DNA from: Planctomycetes bacterium UBA1662
GTDB lineage: Bacteria; Planctomycetota; UBA8108
DNA: 7,240 nucleotides
Direction of reading: 5' to 3'
NCBI GenBank assembly: GCA_002320775.1
Contig: DCKY01000234.1
Coordinates: 1 to 7,240, forward strand
In this document: positions 1 to 6,381 of the stretch, piece by piece
Layout: each line of letters starts with the position of its first letter
How positions within the stretch are numbered: position 1 is the stretch's first letter
Notes under the pieces: generated by a model
What the model was told of the DNA's origin: nothing
The model's input: only the letters and a program-made list of their open reading frames with translations
Database searches by the model: none
Program-made: the position numbers and the translations under genes

Positions 1-771
1 GGTCTGCTCAGGCAGCTCTTCGAGTCGGGCTTCGAGGTGATGATGAAGATGGTTGAATTCATCCTCAAGTTTATCCCGATCGCCGTTGTCGCCTTGATTG
101 CCAGGGTGGTTGGGAAGACCGGCCTGGATGTGTTTGCCGACCTCCTGGTGTTTATGGGCTGTGTGGTGCTCGCGATCGCAGTTCATTTCTGTGTTACCTT
201 GCCGTTGATTCTCTTGCTGCTCGGTCGTATCAACCCGCTGGCCTGGGCCAAAGCCATGTGGCCGGCGCTTATCACGGCTTTCTCGACCAGTTCATCTTCG
301 GCAACCTTGCCGGTAACCATGCGAACGGTCAAGGAGGGAGGTGGTGCCAGCAACAGGGTCTCGTCTTTCTGCCTGCCGCTTGGGGCGACCATCAACATGG
401 ACGGTACGGCGCTGTACGAGTGCATGGGGGTTATCTTTCTCGCCCAGTATTATTCGGTCGCGGCCGGATTTGAGATCACCCTGGTGATCCAGTTGACCGT
501 GGTGATAACGGCTCTGCTGGCATCCATCGGGGCGGCGGGGATCCCTTCGGCGGGCCTGGTGATGATGCTGACGATTCTGAACGCGCTCAACCTTCCGACG
601 GAGGCTGTGATCCTGCTGCTGGCAGTGGACCGTCCACTCGATATGCTGCGCACCGCGACCAACGTCTGGAGCGACACCACCTGCGCGGCGGTTGTGTCAC
701 GCAGCGAGGGTGAAGTCGGGCTGACAGGGGCTATCGAGAGTGGCTCCGAGGCGGCTCCGGGCGAGAAATAG
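1..771 (+). CDS. Dicarboxylate/amino acid:cation symporter (DAACS/SDF family), 5'-truncated
   Basis: Inner-membrane secondary transporter that imports dicarboxylates or acidic amino acids with Na+ or H+. The open frame runs in from base 1, so the start lies outside the window. The 256 visible residues are the C-terminal part of a family usually a little over 400 long. Visible landmarks, in fragment numbering, are the serine-rich hairpin HP1 (SSSSATLP, about 97-104), the TM7 cation motif NMDGT (132-136), hairpin HP2 (GAAGIPSAG, about 177-185) and TM8 with the pattern DxxxDMLRTATNVxxD (about 210-225). The TM8 arginine corresponds to the residue that binds the substrate side-chain carboxylate in GltPh/EAAT proteins, which favours an acidic substrate. 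The ATG/GTG codons near base 37 are internal and not a start. The tail after TM8 is short and polar. Exact substrate and coupling ion cannot be read from the sequence. Confidence 0.95.
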   Translation, partial: GLLRQLFESGFEVMMKMVEFILKFIPIAVVALIARVVGKTGLDVFADLLVFMGCVVLAIAVHFCVTLPLILLLLGRINPLAWAKAMWPALITAFSTSSSSATLPVTMRTVKEGGGASNRVSSFCLPLGATINMDGTALYECMGVIFLAQYYSVAAGFEITLVIQLTVVITALLASIGAAGIPSAGLVMMLTILNALNLPTEAVILLLAVDRPLDMLRTATNVWSDTTCAAVVSRSEGEVGLTGAIESGSEAAPGEK

Positions 772-864
772 ATTCTCTGATGATCAGGACAGGCTTTCGC
801 CCGCCGCCTTTTTCATGTGTAGAATAGGCGCTTTCCTGATGGGTCTCTCTGCTAGGGTCTGAAG

Positions 865-1212
865 ATGATGTTCGCGACGACTTTTCCATCGCTTTTCGAA
901 GAGGCTGCCCCAGCCCGCGCGGTTGACGATCCCGGGACGGTCAGCCTCCCGGATACCGAGACCGCCACCCGCCTTGACCGGGTCTGGAACGTAATTGTCT
1001 GGGATGATCCGATCAACCTGATGTCCTACGTGGTGTATGTGTTCCAGAAGGTCTTCGGCATGTCGGAGCAGTTGGCCACCCGCCATATGATCGAGGTGCA
1101 CAAGGCCGGCCGGTCTATTCTTACCAGCTGCGAACGCGAAAAGGCTGAGCTGTTCGTCAGCCGCCTGCATCGCTACGGACTGCAGGCGACACTCGAGAAA
1201 CAGACAGGTTGA
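865..1212 (+). CDS. clpS: ATP-dependent Clp protease adaptor ClpS
   Basis: Cytosolic adaptor that binds N-degron substrates and hands them to the ClpA/ClpC unfoldase of the Clp protease. The protein has 115 residues. The first 40 are a variable, probably flexible N-terminal arm, and the core spans about 40-112. The core contains WDDPINLMSYV (46-56) in place of the E. coli NDDYTPMEFV loop. It keeps the two acidic residues, the pocket methionine and the VHxxG histidine (H79). The WDDPxNLMSYV form followed by YVFQKxFG is the actinobacterial-type signature. A TAGGG sequence at 853-857 sits 7 bases before the ATG at 865, which supports this start; the next codon is also ATG. The downstream DUF2017 gene begins 6 bases after the stop, so the two are probably co-transcribed. 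The substrate-pocket residue that is Asn in E. coli is Trp here, as in actinobacterial homologues. Confidence 0.95.
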   Translation: MMFATTFPSLFEEAAPARAVDDPGTVSLPDTETATRLDRVWNVIVWDDPINLMSYVVYVFQKVFGMSEQLATRHMIEVHKAGRSILTSCEREKAELFVSRLHRYGLQATLEKQTG

Positions 1213-1218
1213 GTTCAG

Positions 1219-1767
1219 ATGGAGCCCGTTCAACGACAGGAAGATGGAAGCTTGAGGGTCAGCCTTCCTCATGGAGAGGGGCTGGTCCTCTACACCTTGC
1301 CGCAGCGTATCGAGGAGCTCCTCTCACGCGAGGATTTCAACCGCCGGGTGGCCGAGCGTCTGTTTCCGGTGGCCTACGAAGATGAGGGCAAGGAGGCCGA
1401 ATATCGCAAGCTGCTCGGAGATGACCTTCGCAAGAGCAAGCTCGAGAGCCTGGAGGTCTTTCGAAAGACCTTCGAGGATTGGGAAATCCTGCAGGAGGGG
1501 GTGGAGGTTACCATCCCGGAGCGGTCGGTCGAAACCTGGCTGGGCTTTCTCAACGACACCCGTCTCTATCTTGGCGTCGAGCTTGATATCACGGAGAACG
1601 ATTGGAGTGCCGGGCTGGATCCCGACGAAGAAATAAGCGAGGAGCTGGCCCTGCTTCATCTGCTCACCTGGCTGCAGCAATGCGTGCTGGACGCGCTCGG
1701 CTTTATCCAGGAGCGCTATATGCCGGAAGATGAAGAAACCGCTGGAGACGAGCCTGGAGAGGGCTGA
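1219..1767 (+). CDS. DUF2017 family protein
   Basis: Soluble 182-residue protein of a family of unknown biochemical function that is typically encoded directly after clpS in Actinobacteria. Recognisable blocks are RLFPVAY (47-53), the acidic EAEYRKLLGDDLR stretch (59-71), WLGFLNDTRLYLGVEL (107-122) and the helical LLTWLQQCVLDAL (148-160). The C-terminus is an acidic tail (PEDEETAGDEPGEG). There is no signal peptide or membrane segment, so it should be cytosolic. The start ATG lies 6 bases after the clpS stop with only a weak GAG-type ribosome site, which suggests translational coupling to clpS. By context it may work with ClpS or Clp protease, but that is inference from gene order only. Family assignment rests on remembered motif patterns. 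Confidence 0.85.
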   Translation: MEPVQRQEDGSLRVSLPHGEGLVLYTLPQRIEELLSREDFNRRVAERLFPVAYEDEGKEAEYRKLLGDDLRKSKLESLEVFRKTFEDWEILQEGVEVTIPERSVETWLGFLNDTRLYLGVELDITENDWSAGLDPDEEISEELALLHLLTWLQQCVLDALGFIQERYMPEDEETAGDEPGEG

Positions 1768-1793
1768 GCGTATCCGAGTCGACAGGTTCCGGT

Positions 1794-1860
1794 AAACGCC
1801 CCCGAAGGCAGCCTGGTTTGCCGCTTTTGGCCCCGCAGGCGATACTTATCTGGGGGCTTT
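1794..1860 (+). terminator. Possible terminator or structured RNA after the clpS-DUF2017 unit
   Basis: The gene-free stretch 1768-1915 holds nested inverted repeats. The outer arms are GCCCCC (1798-1803) and GGGGGC (1852-1857), extended by AAA (1794-1796) and TTT (1858-1860) around a bulged C. The middle arms are GCCTG (1811-1815) and CAGGC (1836-1840), and the innermost are GCC (1820-1822) and GGC (1829-1831). A T-rich stretch follows (1858-1870). This could end transcription of the clpS operon, but the outer loop is long (48 bases) and short GC arms arise easily by chance in GC-rich DNA. Confidence 0.3.
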
Positions 1861-1915
1861 AGGTTTTCTTATCCGGGTTGGGCAGCAGGGTACTTTGCCG
1901 GTACAGGGGTTAGCT

Positions 1916-2536
1916 ATGAACCTGGACAAAATGTTCGCATGGGGATTGATCGTCGTGGTGGCGGTCGGCATCTTCGGAGGTTTTCTCCGTAAAGAGTCGC
2001 AGTGGCTCGGTGAGCTGACCTTCGATGTGCCATCGGAGTGGGAACGTACTGGGCAACCGTCGGCTGAGGGGGGATCGCTCGAATACTATCTCGATAGCGC
2101 TGACGGGGCGGATATCCACCTGCGTTCCAGCAGGCTGCCCGGACGAATCACGGTGGCCGAAGAGGGGCTCTGGGAGATCCGGGAAGGAATTGAAAACGAG
2201 CTGCAGCGTGATCCCGCCATCCTGGGCTATCGGCTCGACCAGGTGGAGGTCGCCGAGCGCGGCGGCTTGCCGGTTTTTCGCGTGGTCAGCACCCTGCAGA
2301 CAGGGGATGGGGTGTTCGATCAACTGCAGTATATTGTCGATGGAACAGCCGGGCACCTCTTCACTTTCAGCGCGCCTTCGAGACCGGAATACGATCTCGA
2401 CACGGTGGCGGAGGAAATCATGGGGACCGTCGGGAAGAATCCCTACGCCCGCTATATGGGCCTTTTTCCGATCCTCCTCATCGCCGCCTTCGTCGGATTC
2501 TACCGTCTTCTGCCTGGCGGAAGCCGCAGCTTCTGA
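1916..2536 (+). CDS. Hypothetical two-pass membrane protein with exported central domain
   Basis: Not recognised as a named family. The chosen start is the ATG at 1916, with AGGGG at 1905-1909 six bases upstream; an in-frame TTG at 1895 would add seven residues but has no good ribosome site. The 206-residue product has one hydrophobic segment at about 7-24, followed by Arg-Lys, and a second at about 182-198 near the C-terminus. Between them lies a mixed alpha/beta domain of about 150 residues. It starts with LTFDVPSEWER (about 34-44) and includes GLPVFRVVSTLQTGDGVF (about 117-134) and a helix DLDTVAEEIMGTV. This layout (FxVPxxW strand, later strands, terminal helix) recalls the PsbP/DcrB/Mog1-like fold, but that is only a resemblance. 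The domain most likely faces the periplasm, held by both termini. It lies between the clpS unit and a dehydrogenase gene, 83 bases before the latter, with no obvious functional link to either. Confidence 0.75.
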   Translation: MNLDKMFAWGLIVVVAVGIFGGFLRKESQWLGELTFDVPSEWERTGQPSAEGGSLEYYLDSADGADIHLRSSRLPGRITVAEEGLWEIREGIENELQRDPAILGYRLDQVEVAERGGLPVFRVVSTLQTGDGVFDQLQYIVDGTAGHLFTFSAPSRPEYDLDTVAEEIMGTVGKNPYARYMGLFPILLIAAFVGFYRLLPGGSRSF

Positions 2537-2548
2537 GGCAATCCGGTC

Positions 2549-2577
2549 TTTCCCGCAGGCGTCTCCGGCAGTATAGT
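2549..2577 (+). promoter_or_regulatory. Candidate promoter upstream of the dehydrogenase gene
   Basis: TATAGT at 2572-2577 is a good -10 match (5 of 6). A poor -35-like TTTCCC lies at 2549-2554 with 17-base spacing. It lies in the gap between the membrane-protein gene and the dehydrogenase, so the dehydrogenase may be transcribed separately. Only the -10 is convincing. Confidence 0.3.
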
Positions 2578-2593
2578 TTGCGAACCGCGCAAA
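2577..2593. promoter_or_regulatory. Perfect inverted repeat TTTGCG-N5-CGCAAA, possible operator or leader hairpin
   Basis: TTTGCG (2577-2582) and CGCAAA (2588-2593) are exact reverse complements around the 5-base centre AACCG. The repeat abuts the -10-like TATAGT and would cover the transcription start, and it lies 27 bases before the ATG of the dehydrogenase gene. The position suits a repressor site. It could equally be a short leader hairpin or a chance occurrence. Confidence 0.35.
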
Positions 2594-2619
2594 GTGTTCA
2601 AGGAGAGGTGGTGGCAACG

Positions 2620-3564
2620 ATGAATCGCGTACTGATCAACGCGGAGGCGCATCCGGACGCGCTGAAGATACTGGCTGATAACGGCCTGGAGCCGGTGTAC
2701 GTTCCCGAGGCGGATGTCGAGGGCAGCTTCGAGGCGGCCCGCGACTGTGTCGGCGTTGTCGCCAACGCCTCGCTGCCCTTCGATGAGGCTTTTTTCGAGT
2801 TAGCTCCGAAGGTGAAGGTCATTGGCCGGATGGGCGTCGGCTACGACAATGTCGACCTCGATGCCGCGGGCCGGCGCGGAGTCCGGGTGGTCAACACTCC
2901 GCTGTCGATTATCCAACCCGTAGCCGAGCACACCATGATGATGATGCTGGCGCTGGTTCGCCGGGTGGTGGCAGGCGACCGGGAGGCCCGCGAGGCGGTC
3001 TTTCGGCAGCCCTCCAACAACCCTGACTTCGAGCTCCTCGGCAAGACGCTTGGAATCATCGGCCTGGGACGGACCGGCCTGCGGGTGGCCCGCACAGCCA
3101 GGCTCGGATTCGATATGAAGATTCTCTACCACGACCAGCTTGTCAACACCGAGGCCGAGACGGAGCTCGGAGCCGAACGGGTGGAACTCGATGAGCTTCT
3201 CCGGCGGAGCGATATCGTCACCCTGCACGTCAACCTGTCCGACAACACGCGGCACCTGATCGATTCGGAAGCCCTTTCAAAGATGAAGACCGGAGCTTAT
3301 CTCATTAATGTGTCGAGAGGTCCTGTGGTCGACGAGGCGGCGCTGGTAGAGGTTCTCAGGAGCGGAGGTATCGCCGGGGCCGGTCTGGACGTCTACGAGG
3401 AGGAGCCGCCCACTGCCGACAATCCTCTCTTCGAGCTGTCCAATGTGGTGGTGACGCCGCACCGGGCGGGCTTCAGCCGGGAGGGAGTCTACGGGTGCTC
3501 CATGGTTGTCGAGGACATCGTTCGCATTCTCAATGGAGAAGAGCCCCGGTTTCCGGTGAATTGA
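2620..3564 (+). CDS. NAD-dependent D-2-hydroxyacid dehydrogenase (short SerA/CtBP-like)
   Basis: Cytosolic oxidoreductase that interconverts a D-2-hydroxyacid and its 2-oxoacid. From the ATG at 2620 it is 314 residues: a split substrate domain at both ends around a Rossmann domain. Visible motifs are MGVGYDNVDL (about 71-80), the dinucleotide loop GLGRTG (148-153), an acidic residue after the second strand (D172 in YHD) that favours NAD over NADP, and the catalytic triad Arg233 (in NVSRGPVVDE), Glu262 (in DVYEEEP) and His281 (in TPHRAG). There is no C-terminal ACT domain, so it matches short-form phosphoglycerate dehydrogenases, CtBP-like proteins or other hydroxyacid dehydrogenases; the substrate is not certain. 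Start choice is not settled: AGGAG at 2601-2605 is 5 bases from an in-frame GTG at 2611 but 14 from the ATG. The called product begins MNRVLINAEAH, a normal first strand for the family. Confidence 0.92.
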   Translation: MNRVLINAEAHPDALKILADNGLEPVYVPEADVEGSFEAARDCVGVVANASLPFDEAFFELAPKVKVIGRMGVGYDNVDLDAAGRRGVRVVNTPLSIIQPVAEHTMMMMLALVRRVVAGDREAREAVFRQPSNNPDFELLGKTLGIIGLGRTGLRVARTARLGFDMKILYHDQLVNTEAETELGAERVELDELLRRSDIVTLHVNLSDNTRHLIDSEALSKMKTGAYLINVSRGPVVDEAALVEVLRSGGIAGAGLDVYEEEPPTADNPLFELSNVVVTPHRAGFSREGVYGCSMVVEDIVRILNGEEPRFPVN

Positions 3565-3578
3565 GGGCTCCCAGTCTC

Positions 3579-6035
3579 TCAGGGACGCTCCAGCCCGGGG
3601 ATTCCCCCCTGGCTCTGCAGGCGCTGGAGCGCCTCGGCCTGGCGGTATTGTTGCCAGGCCGCCTTGGCCTCAGCTTCCTGCCCGAGCTCCTTGTGCAGGC
3701 TTGAGCGGAACTGGAGCAGCAGGGGCGCTCCGGGAGCCAGCTTCTCAGCCTGTCGTACCGTGTCGAGGGCGTCCTGGTACCGCTTCATGTCCCGCAGGAT
3801 AGTGGCGCGGGTGTAGATGTAGTCGACGTTCCGGGGCTCGATCTCTTCAACCCTGAGCAGGGCATCGATGGCCTCCTGGTTCTTGCCGAGACGATTGCGG
3901 GCCAGCGCGAGGTTGTACCAGGCGCGGGTGAATTCCGCATCGAGCTGGACGGTGAGCTCGAGGTATTTTTCGGCCTCCTCGAAACGCTCCATCTCAGAGA
4001 GCCCGAGGGCGAGATTGTAGGCGTACATCACCTGCTGGGGCTCGAGCTTGTGGGCCCGCTCCATGCTTTCGATCGCCTCTTTCTGTTGTCCTTTCCGGCT
4101 GTAGGCGATGGCGAGGGACTGGTGCAGGAAGGGAGAGTTCTTGTCCCAGCTGACGGCCTTTTGCATCCATCTGATCGCCTCGTTGACACCTCCGGCGTTT
4201 GGGTTGTCGAGGTGGTAGGCTCCTATCTGAAGGGCTCCGGTAGGCTGGTCGCTGTTGTACAGCAGGTAATCGTTCAACTCGCGGGCGACATCACTGTACC
4301 GGGAAAGTGTTCTTCTGAGTGTCCACGCCGCATCGATTCGAACCGAGCGGACAGGGTCCTTGAGGAGCTTGGAGAGCAGGGCCTCAATGTTGCCCCTGAC
4401 CTGCGGCGGGAGAGCCTGGTTGGCCAGCAGCGTCTCGGTCATCCGGGCGGCGGTGGTGCGCAGCAGTGGATCTTCGTCTGTCAGGGAGTCAAAGAGTATC
4501 TTCTGCAGGTCGGGGTTGCTCTGCAGCCAGGGACCGCTCAGTCCCAGGGCCGCGCTCCTCCAGAACTTGGAGTTCTCAACGGCCAGGATGGCCGTGAGAT
4601 CTTCGTCAGCGCCGTCCTTCGCCCTTCTCGCCTCGGCGAGGGCGCGCGCGCGCCGCTGGGTGTGGCGGTTCATTCGTTTCCCATACCACCTCTCGGTCCA
4701 CTCGATGGCCCAGTCGGTTTTCTTGTCGGTATGGCAGCGATTGCAGGCGTTGGGGATGTCGTAATCCCGCGTCAGCGTGGGGTCGGGGATCGTGAAACCG
4801 TGGTCGCGGCGCGGATGGCGCTGCATATAGGTCGTCAGCGGCATGTGGCAGTTGGCGCATTTTCCGCCGGCCTGGGCGACGTCGTGATGCGAGTGGGTGG
4901 CGGGGTCAATCTTGCCCTCGTGGCAGCCAAGGCAGAGGTCGTTGTCCTGGGCTCGCAGCTTGGAGGTGTGCGGGTCGTGGCAGTGAATGCAGCGCACTCC
5001 CATGTCGTGCATTCGGCTGGAGATGAAGGATGTGTATTCGTAGTCCTCCTCGTGGACCTGTCCGTCCTCGTAGTAGACCTCGCTCTCGTCGGGGATCACC
5101 GGGCGGTAGTGGTCGAGGAACTTGTCTCCGGGGCGGAACTTGCCGGTCAGATCGACTCGCCGAGCGTGGCAGGAGCCGCAGGTGTCGAGGATGACGTCGA
5201 GGCGGGTTCGCTCCTTGCCGCTGATGGCGGGTTGCCCCTCGGGGCGTTTTTCGAGGAAGGATTTCGGCGGCCAGCTGACGGCGACGTCGGATGAGTCGCC
5301 GGCCCCGGTTTTGCCCTCGGCTTCCATTTGCGTGACGTGATCCTTGTAGGGGCCGTGGCAGCCTTCGCAGCCGACGCCGAGCTCGAAGAACTTCGTGTCG
5401 TAGGTATCCGTCCCCGGGTCGTAGTTCTTATGGTAGTCGGTGGTGTGGCAGCTGCCGCACATGGAGTTCCAGGTCATGCCGCGGTTTGCCCAGAAGCCCC
5501 ATTCATGCGGCCGGCGGTCCTCGTCGCCGTAGACGTCAAACCATTCATGCTTATGGGGGTCGTAGGACAGGGCCATGACCTGGTAGCGCCCGCGTTCACC
5601 GGGTACGACCGCCTGCCAGAGGGGGCTCTTTCCGATGATCCGCAGCGGGGTGAAGGGGGTGATCTTTCCATCCGCTCCCTCGGTGATGACAGCGTATTTT
5701 CCGTCCTTCTTTCCAATGACGGATTCACGCTTTCCGTGGCGGACCGTCTGCCCGGGTTCAAAGGCCGGGCCGTGTTTCTCCGGATCGAAGGGAACCTCCG
5801 CCAGGGCGTGGTGCGAATTCATCCATTTCACGTATTCCTTTTCGTGGCAGCGTTTGCAGGAGAGGGAGCCCGCGTAGTCAGGCTTGGCGGCGGTCTTCTC
5901 TTCGGCCTGGCCGTCCGGCTGGATTTCCGGCGGCTGCCGCCGGCAGGAGACGCAGAGGGGGGCAAGGAGAACGGACAGGATCAGGAGTCTTTTATGGAAG
6001 GTCAAGCCGCGGTCTCTACCAGGGGTTGCTGACAT
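3579..6035 (-). CDS. Octahaem cytochrome c lipoprotein with HEAT-like and TPR repeats
   Basis: Predicted exported electron-transfer protein of 818 residues. The N-terminus MSATPGRDRGLTFHKRLL, a hydrophobic run and LCVSC look like a lipoprotein signal with the acylated Cys at about 31, although Cys at -3 is not a standard lipobox residue. Eight CXXCH haem motifs follow at about 60, 193, 223, 286, 349, 368, 393 and 431; none is CXXCK. The spacing and the CGSCHTTDYHKNYD and CEGCHGP blocks resemble the cytochrome c554/paired-CXXCH class. Residues about 480-585 are helical HEAT-like repeats, and about 600-810 carry around five TPR units (for example NLALGLSEMERFEEAEKYL). The frame extends to a GTG at 6113, but the ATG at 6035 is preferred because it gives a normal signal peptide and lies just below a TATAAT box. 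No strong ribosome site precedes either start. Function is likely periplasmic redox transfer or assembly; partner and substrate are unknown. The gene ends 14 bases from the convergent dehydrogenase gene. Confidence 0.9.
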   Translation of the reverse strand: MSATPGRDRGLTFHKRLLILSVLLAPLCVSCRRQPPEIQPDGQAEEKTAAKPDYAGSLSCKRCHEKEYVKWMNSHHALAEVPFDPEKHGPAFEPGQTVRHGKRESVIGKKDGKYAVITEGADGKITPFTPLRIIGKSPLWQAVVPGERGRYQVMALSYDPHKHEWFDVYGDEDRRPHEWGFWANRGMTWNSMCGSCHTTDYHKNYDPGTDTYDTKFFELGVGCEGCHGPYKDHVTQMEAEGKTGAGDSSDVAVSWPPKSFLEKRPEGQPAISGKERTRLDVILDTCGSCHARRVDLTGKFRPGDKFLDHYRPVIPDESEVYYEDGQVHEEDYEYTSFISSRMHDMGVRCIHCHDPHTSKLRAQDNDLCLGCHEGKIDPATHSHHDVAQAGGKCANCHMPLTTYMQRHPRRDHGFTIPDPTLTRDYDIPNACNRCHTDKKTDWAIEWTERWYGKRMNRHTQRRARALAEARRAKDGADEDLTAILAVENSKFWRSAALGLSGPWLQSNPDLQKILFDSLTDEDPLLRTTAARMTETLLANQALPPQVRGNIEALLSKLLKDPVRSVRIDAAWTLRRTLSRYSDVARELNDYLLYNSDQPTGALQIGAYHLDNPNAGGVNEAIRWMQKAVSWDKNSPFLHQSLAIAYSRKGQQKEAIESMERAHKLEPQQVMYAYNLALGLSEMERFEEAEKYLELTVQLDAEFTRAWYNLALARNRLGKNQEAIDALLRVEEIEPRNVDYIYTRATILRDMKRYQDALDTVRQAEKLAPGAPLLLQFRSSLHKELGQEAEAKAAWQQYRQAEALQRLQSQGGIPGLERP

Positions 6036-6068
6036 CTGCCGGTACAGTCCGGCTGGGGGGAAACCCGT

Positions 6069-6097
6069 ATTATAGCCAGCGAGGTCGTCTTCAAAAA
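6069..6097 (-). promoter_or_regulatory. Promoter candidate for the octahaem cytochrome gene
   Basis: Read on the minus strand, a perfect TATAAT (6074 down to 6069) is preceded at 17 bases by the weak -35-like TTTTTG (6097 down to 6092). The expected transcript start near 6062 leaves a leader of about 26 bases before the ATG at 6035. If real, it excludes the longer GTG start at 6113. Confidence 0.5.
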
Positions 6098-6214
6098 AGC
6101 ACTGTGCTGCCACTCTTTGAAATTTTGTTGGGGTGTTGTGAAGGACATGAAATGGGCTCTAAAACGCTCTCGCAGTACCGATAACGCTGCTTTGAAGCGG
6201 CTGCGGTTACTTGA
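6098..6214. other. Intergenic stretch of lower GC content, no gene recognised
   Basis: Bases 6121-6240 are about 47% GC by hand count, clearly below the flanking genes. The only frame of note is a 27-codon one (6138-6221, GTG start, no proper ribosome site), which resembles nothing I know. I see no tRNA, terminator or transposase sequence here. Confidence 0.5.
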
Positions 6215-6379
6215 AGTTTAGGGTTGGAGAGATTAGTAGGTTGCCTCTTTCTCGAGGCCATCCGGGCTGTGGCCGCGGCGCGCGCGATTCTCATCGACAC
6301 CGTGGTTTTCTACAACCAGACCCAGCACCTGCTGTACTACAGGGTGCGCGGCGCTTCCTGGAGGCAGGCCGCTGAGTAG
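6215..6379 (+). pseudogene. Probable 3' remnant of a TolC-family outer-membrane efflux gene
   Basis: A short open frame between stop codons at 6212 and 6377 translates to about 54 residues. Its last 40 (from EAIRAVAAARAIL) read like real protein. The pattern of Ala/Arg-rich helix, aspartate, then YNQTQHLLYYRVRG resembles the C-terminal helix of TolC-type outer-membrane factors, where a YNxAQxxLLRALG-like segment is common. No start with a ribosome site and no upstream domain exist, because the frame opens out of low-GC sequence. A hairpin with a T-run follows the stop by two bases, as expected for the true end of a gene. This is therefore read as a gene tail whose body has been lost. The family assignment is inference from a short segment; an unrelated small ORF remains possible. 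Confidence 0.4.
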
Positions 6380-6381
6380 GC

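Noticed and set aside
791..813. Possible terminator after the symporter gene: AGGC (791-794) and GCCT (806-809) followed by TTTT
   Set aside because: Only a 4-bp stem with an 11-base loop, too weak to call, although the position after the stop is right.
820..825. TAGAAT as a -10 box for clpS
   Set aside because: No acceptable -35 at 16-18 bases and no extended -10 TGn, so it is not separable from chance.
784..1272. Minus-strand open frame of 162 codons opposite clpS
   Set aside because: It overlaps the strongly supported clpS gene and the start of the DUF2017 gene, and its protein has no recognisable feature.
1768..1893. Small signal-recognition-particle RNA in the gap after DUF2017
   Set aside because: The CAGGTTCCGG segment recalls it, but the conserved GGAAGGAAGCAGC-like apical loop is absent on both strands.
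1910..2617. Minus-strand open frame of 235 codons opposite the membrane-protein gene
   Set aside because: The translation is Arg/Pro/His-rich with no motif. The plus-strand frame has a ribosome site, membrane segments and a plausible domain.
4050..5294. Long plus-strand open frame (414 codons) opposite the cytochrome gene, and a second at 5328-6032
   Set aside because: They are mirror frames of a GC-rich gene with clear haem motifs and repeats on the other strand. The translations are Val/Gly/Ala-rich with no recognisable domain.
6138..6221. 27-codon plus-strand frame in the low-GC gap
   Set aside because: No suitable ribosome site, no similarity that I recognise, and such a length is expected by chance.
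6091..6300. Minus-strand frame of 69 codons across the gap upstream of the cytochrome gene
   Set aside because: It overlaps the cytochrome promoter region and the TolC-like remnant, crosses the composition change, and has no protein-like character.
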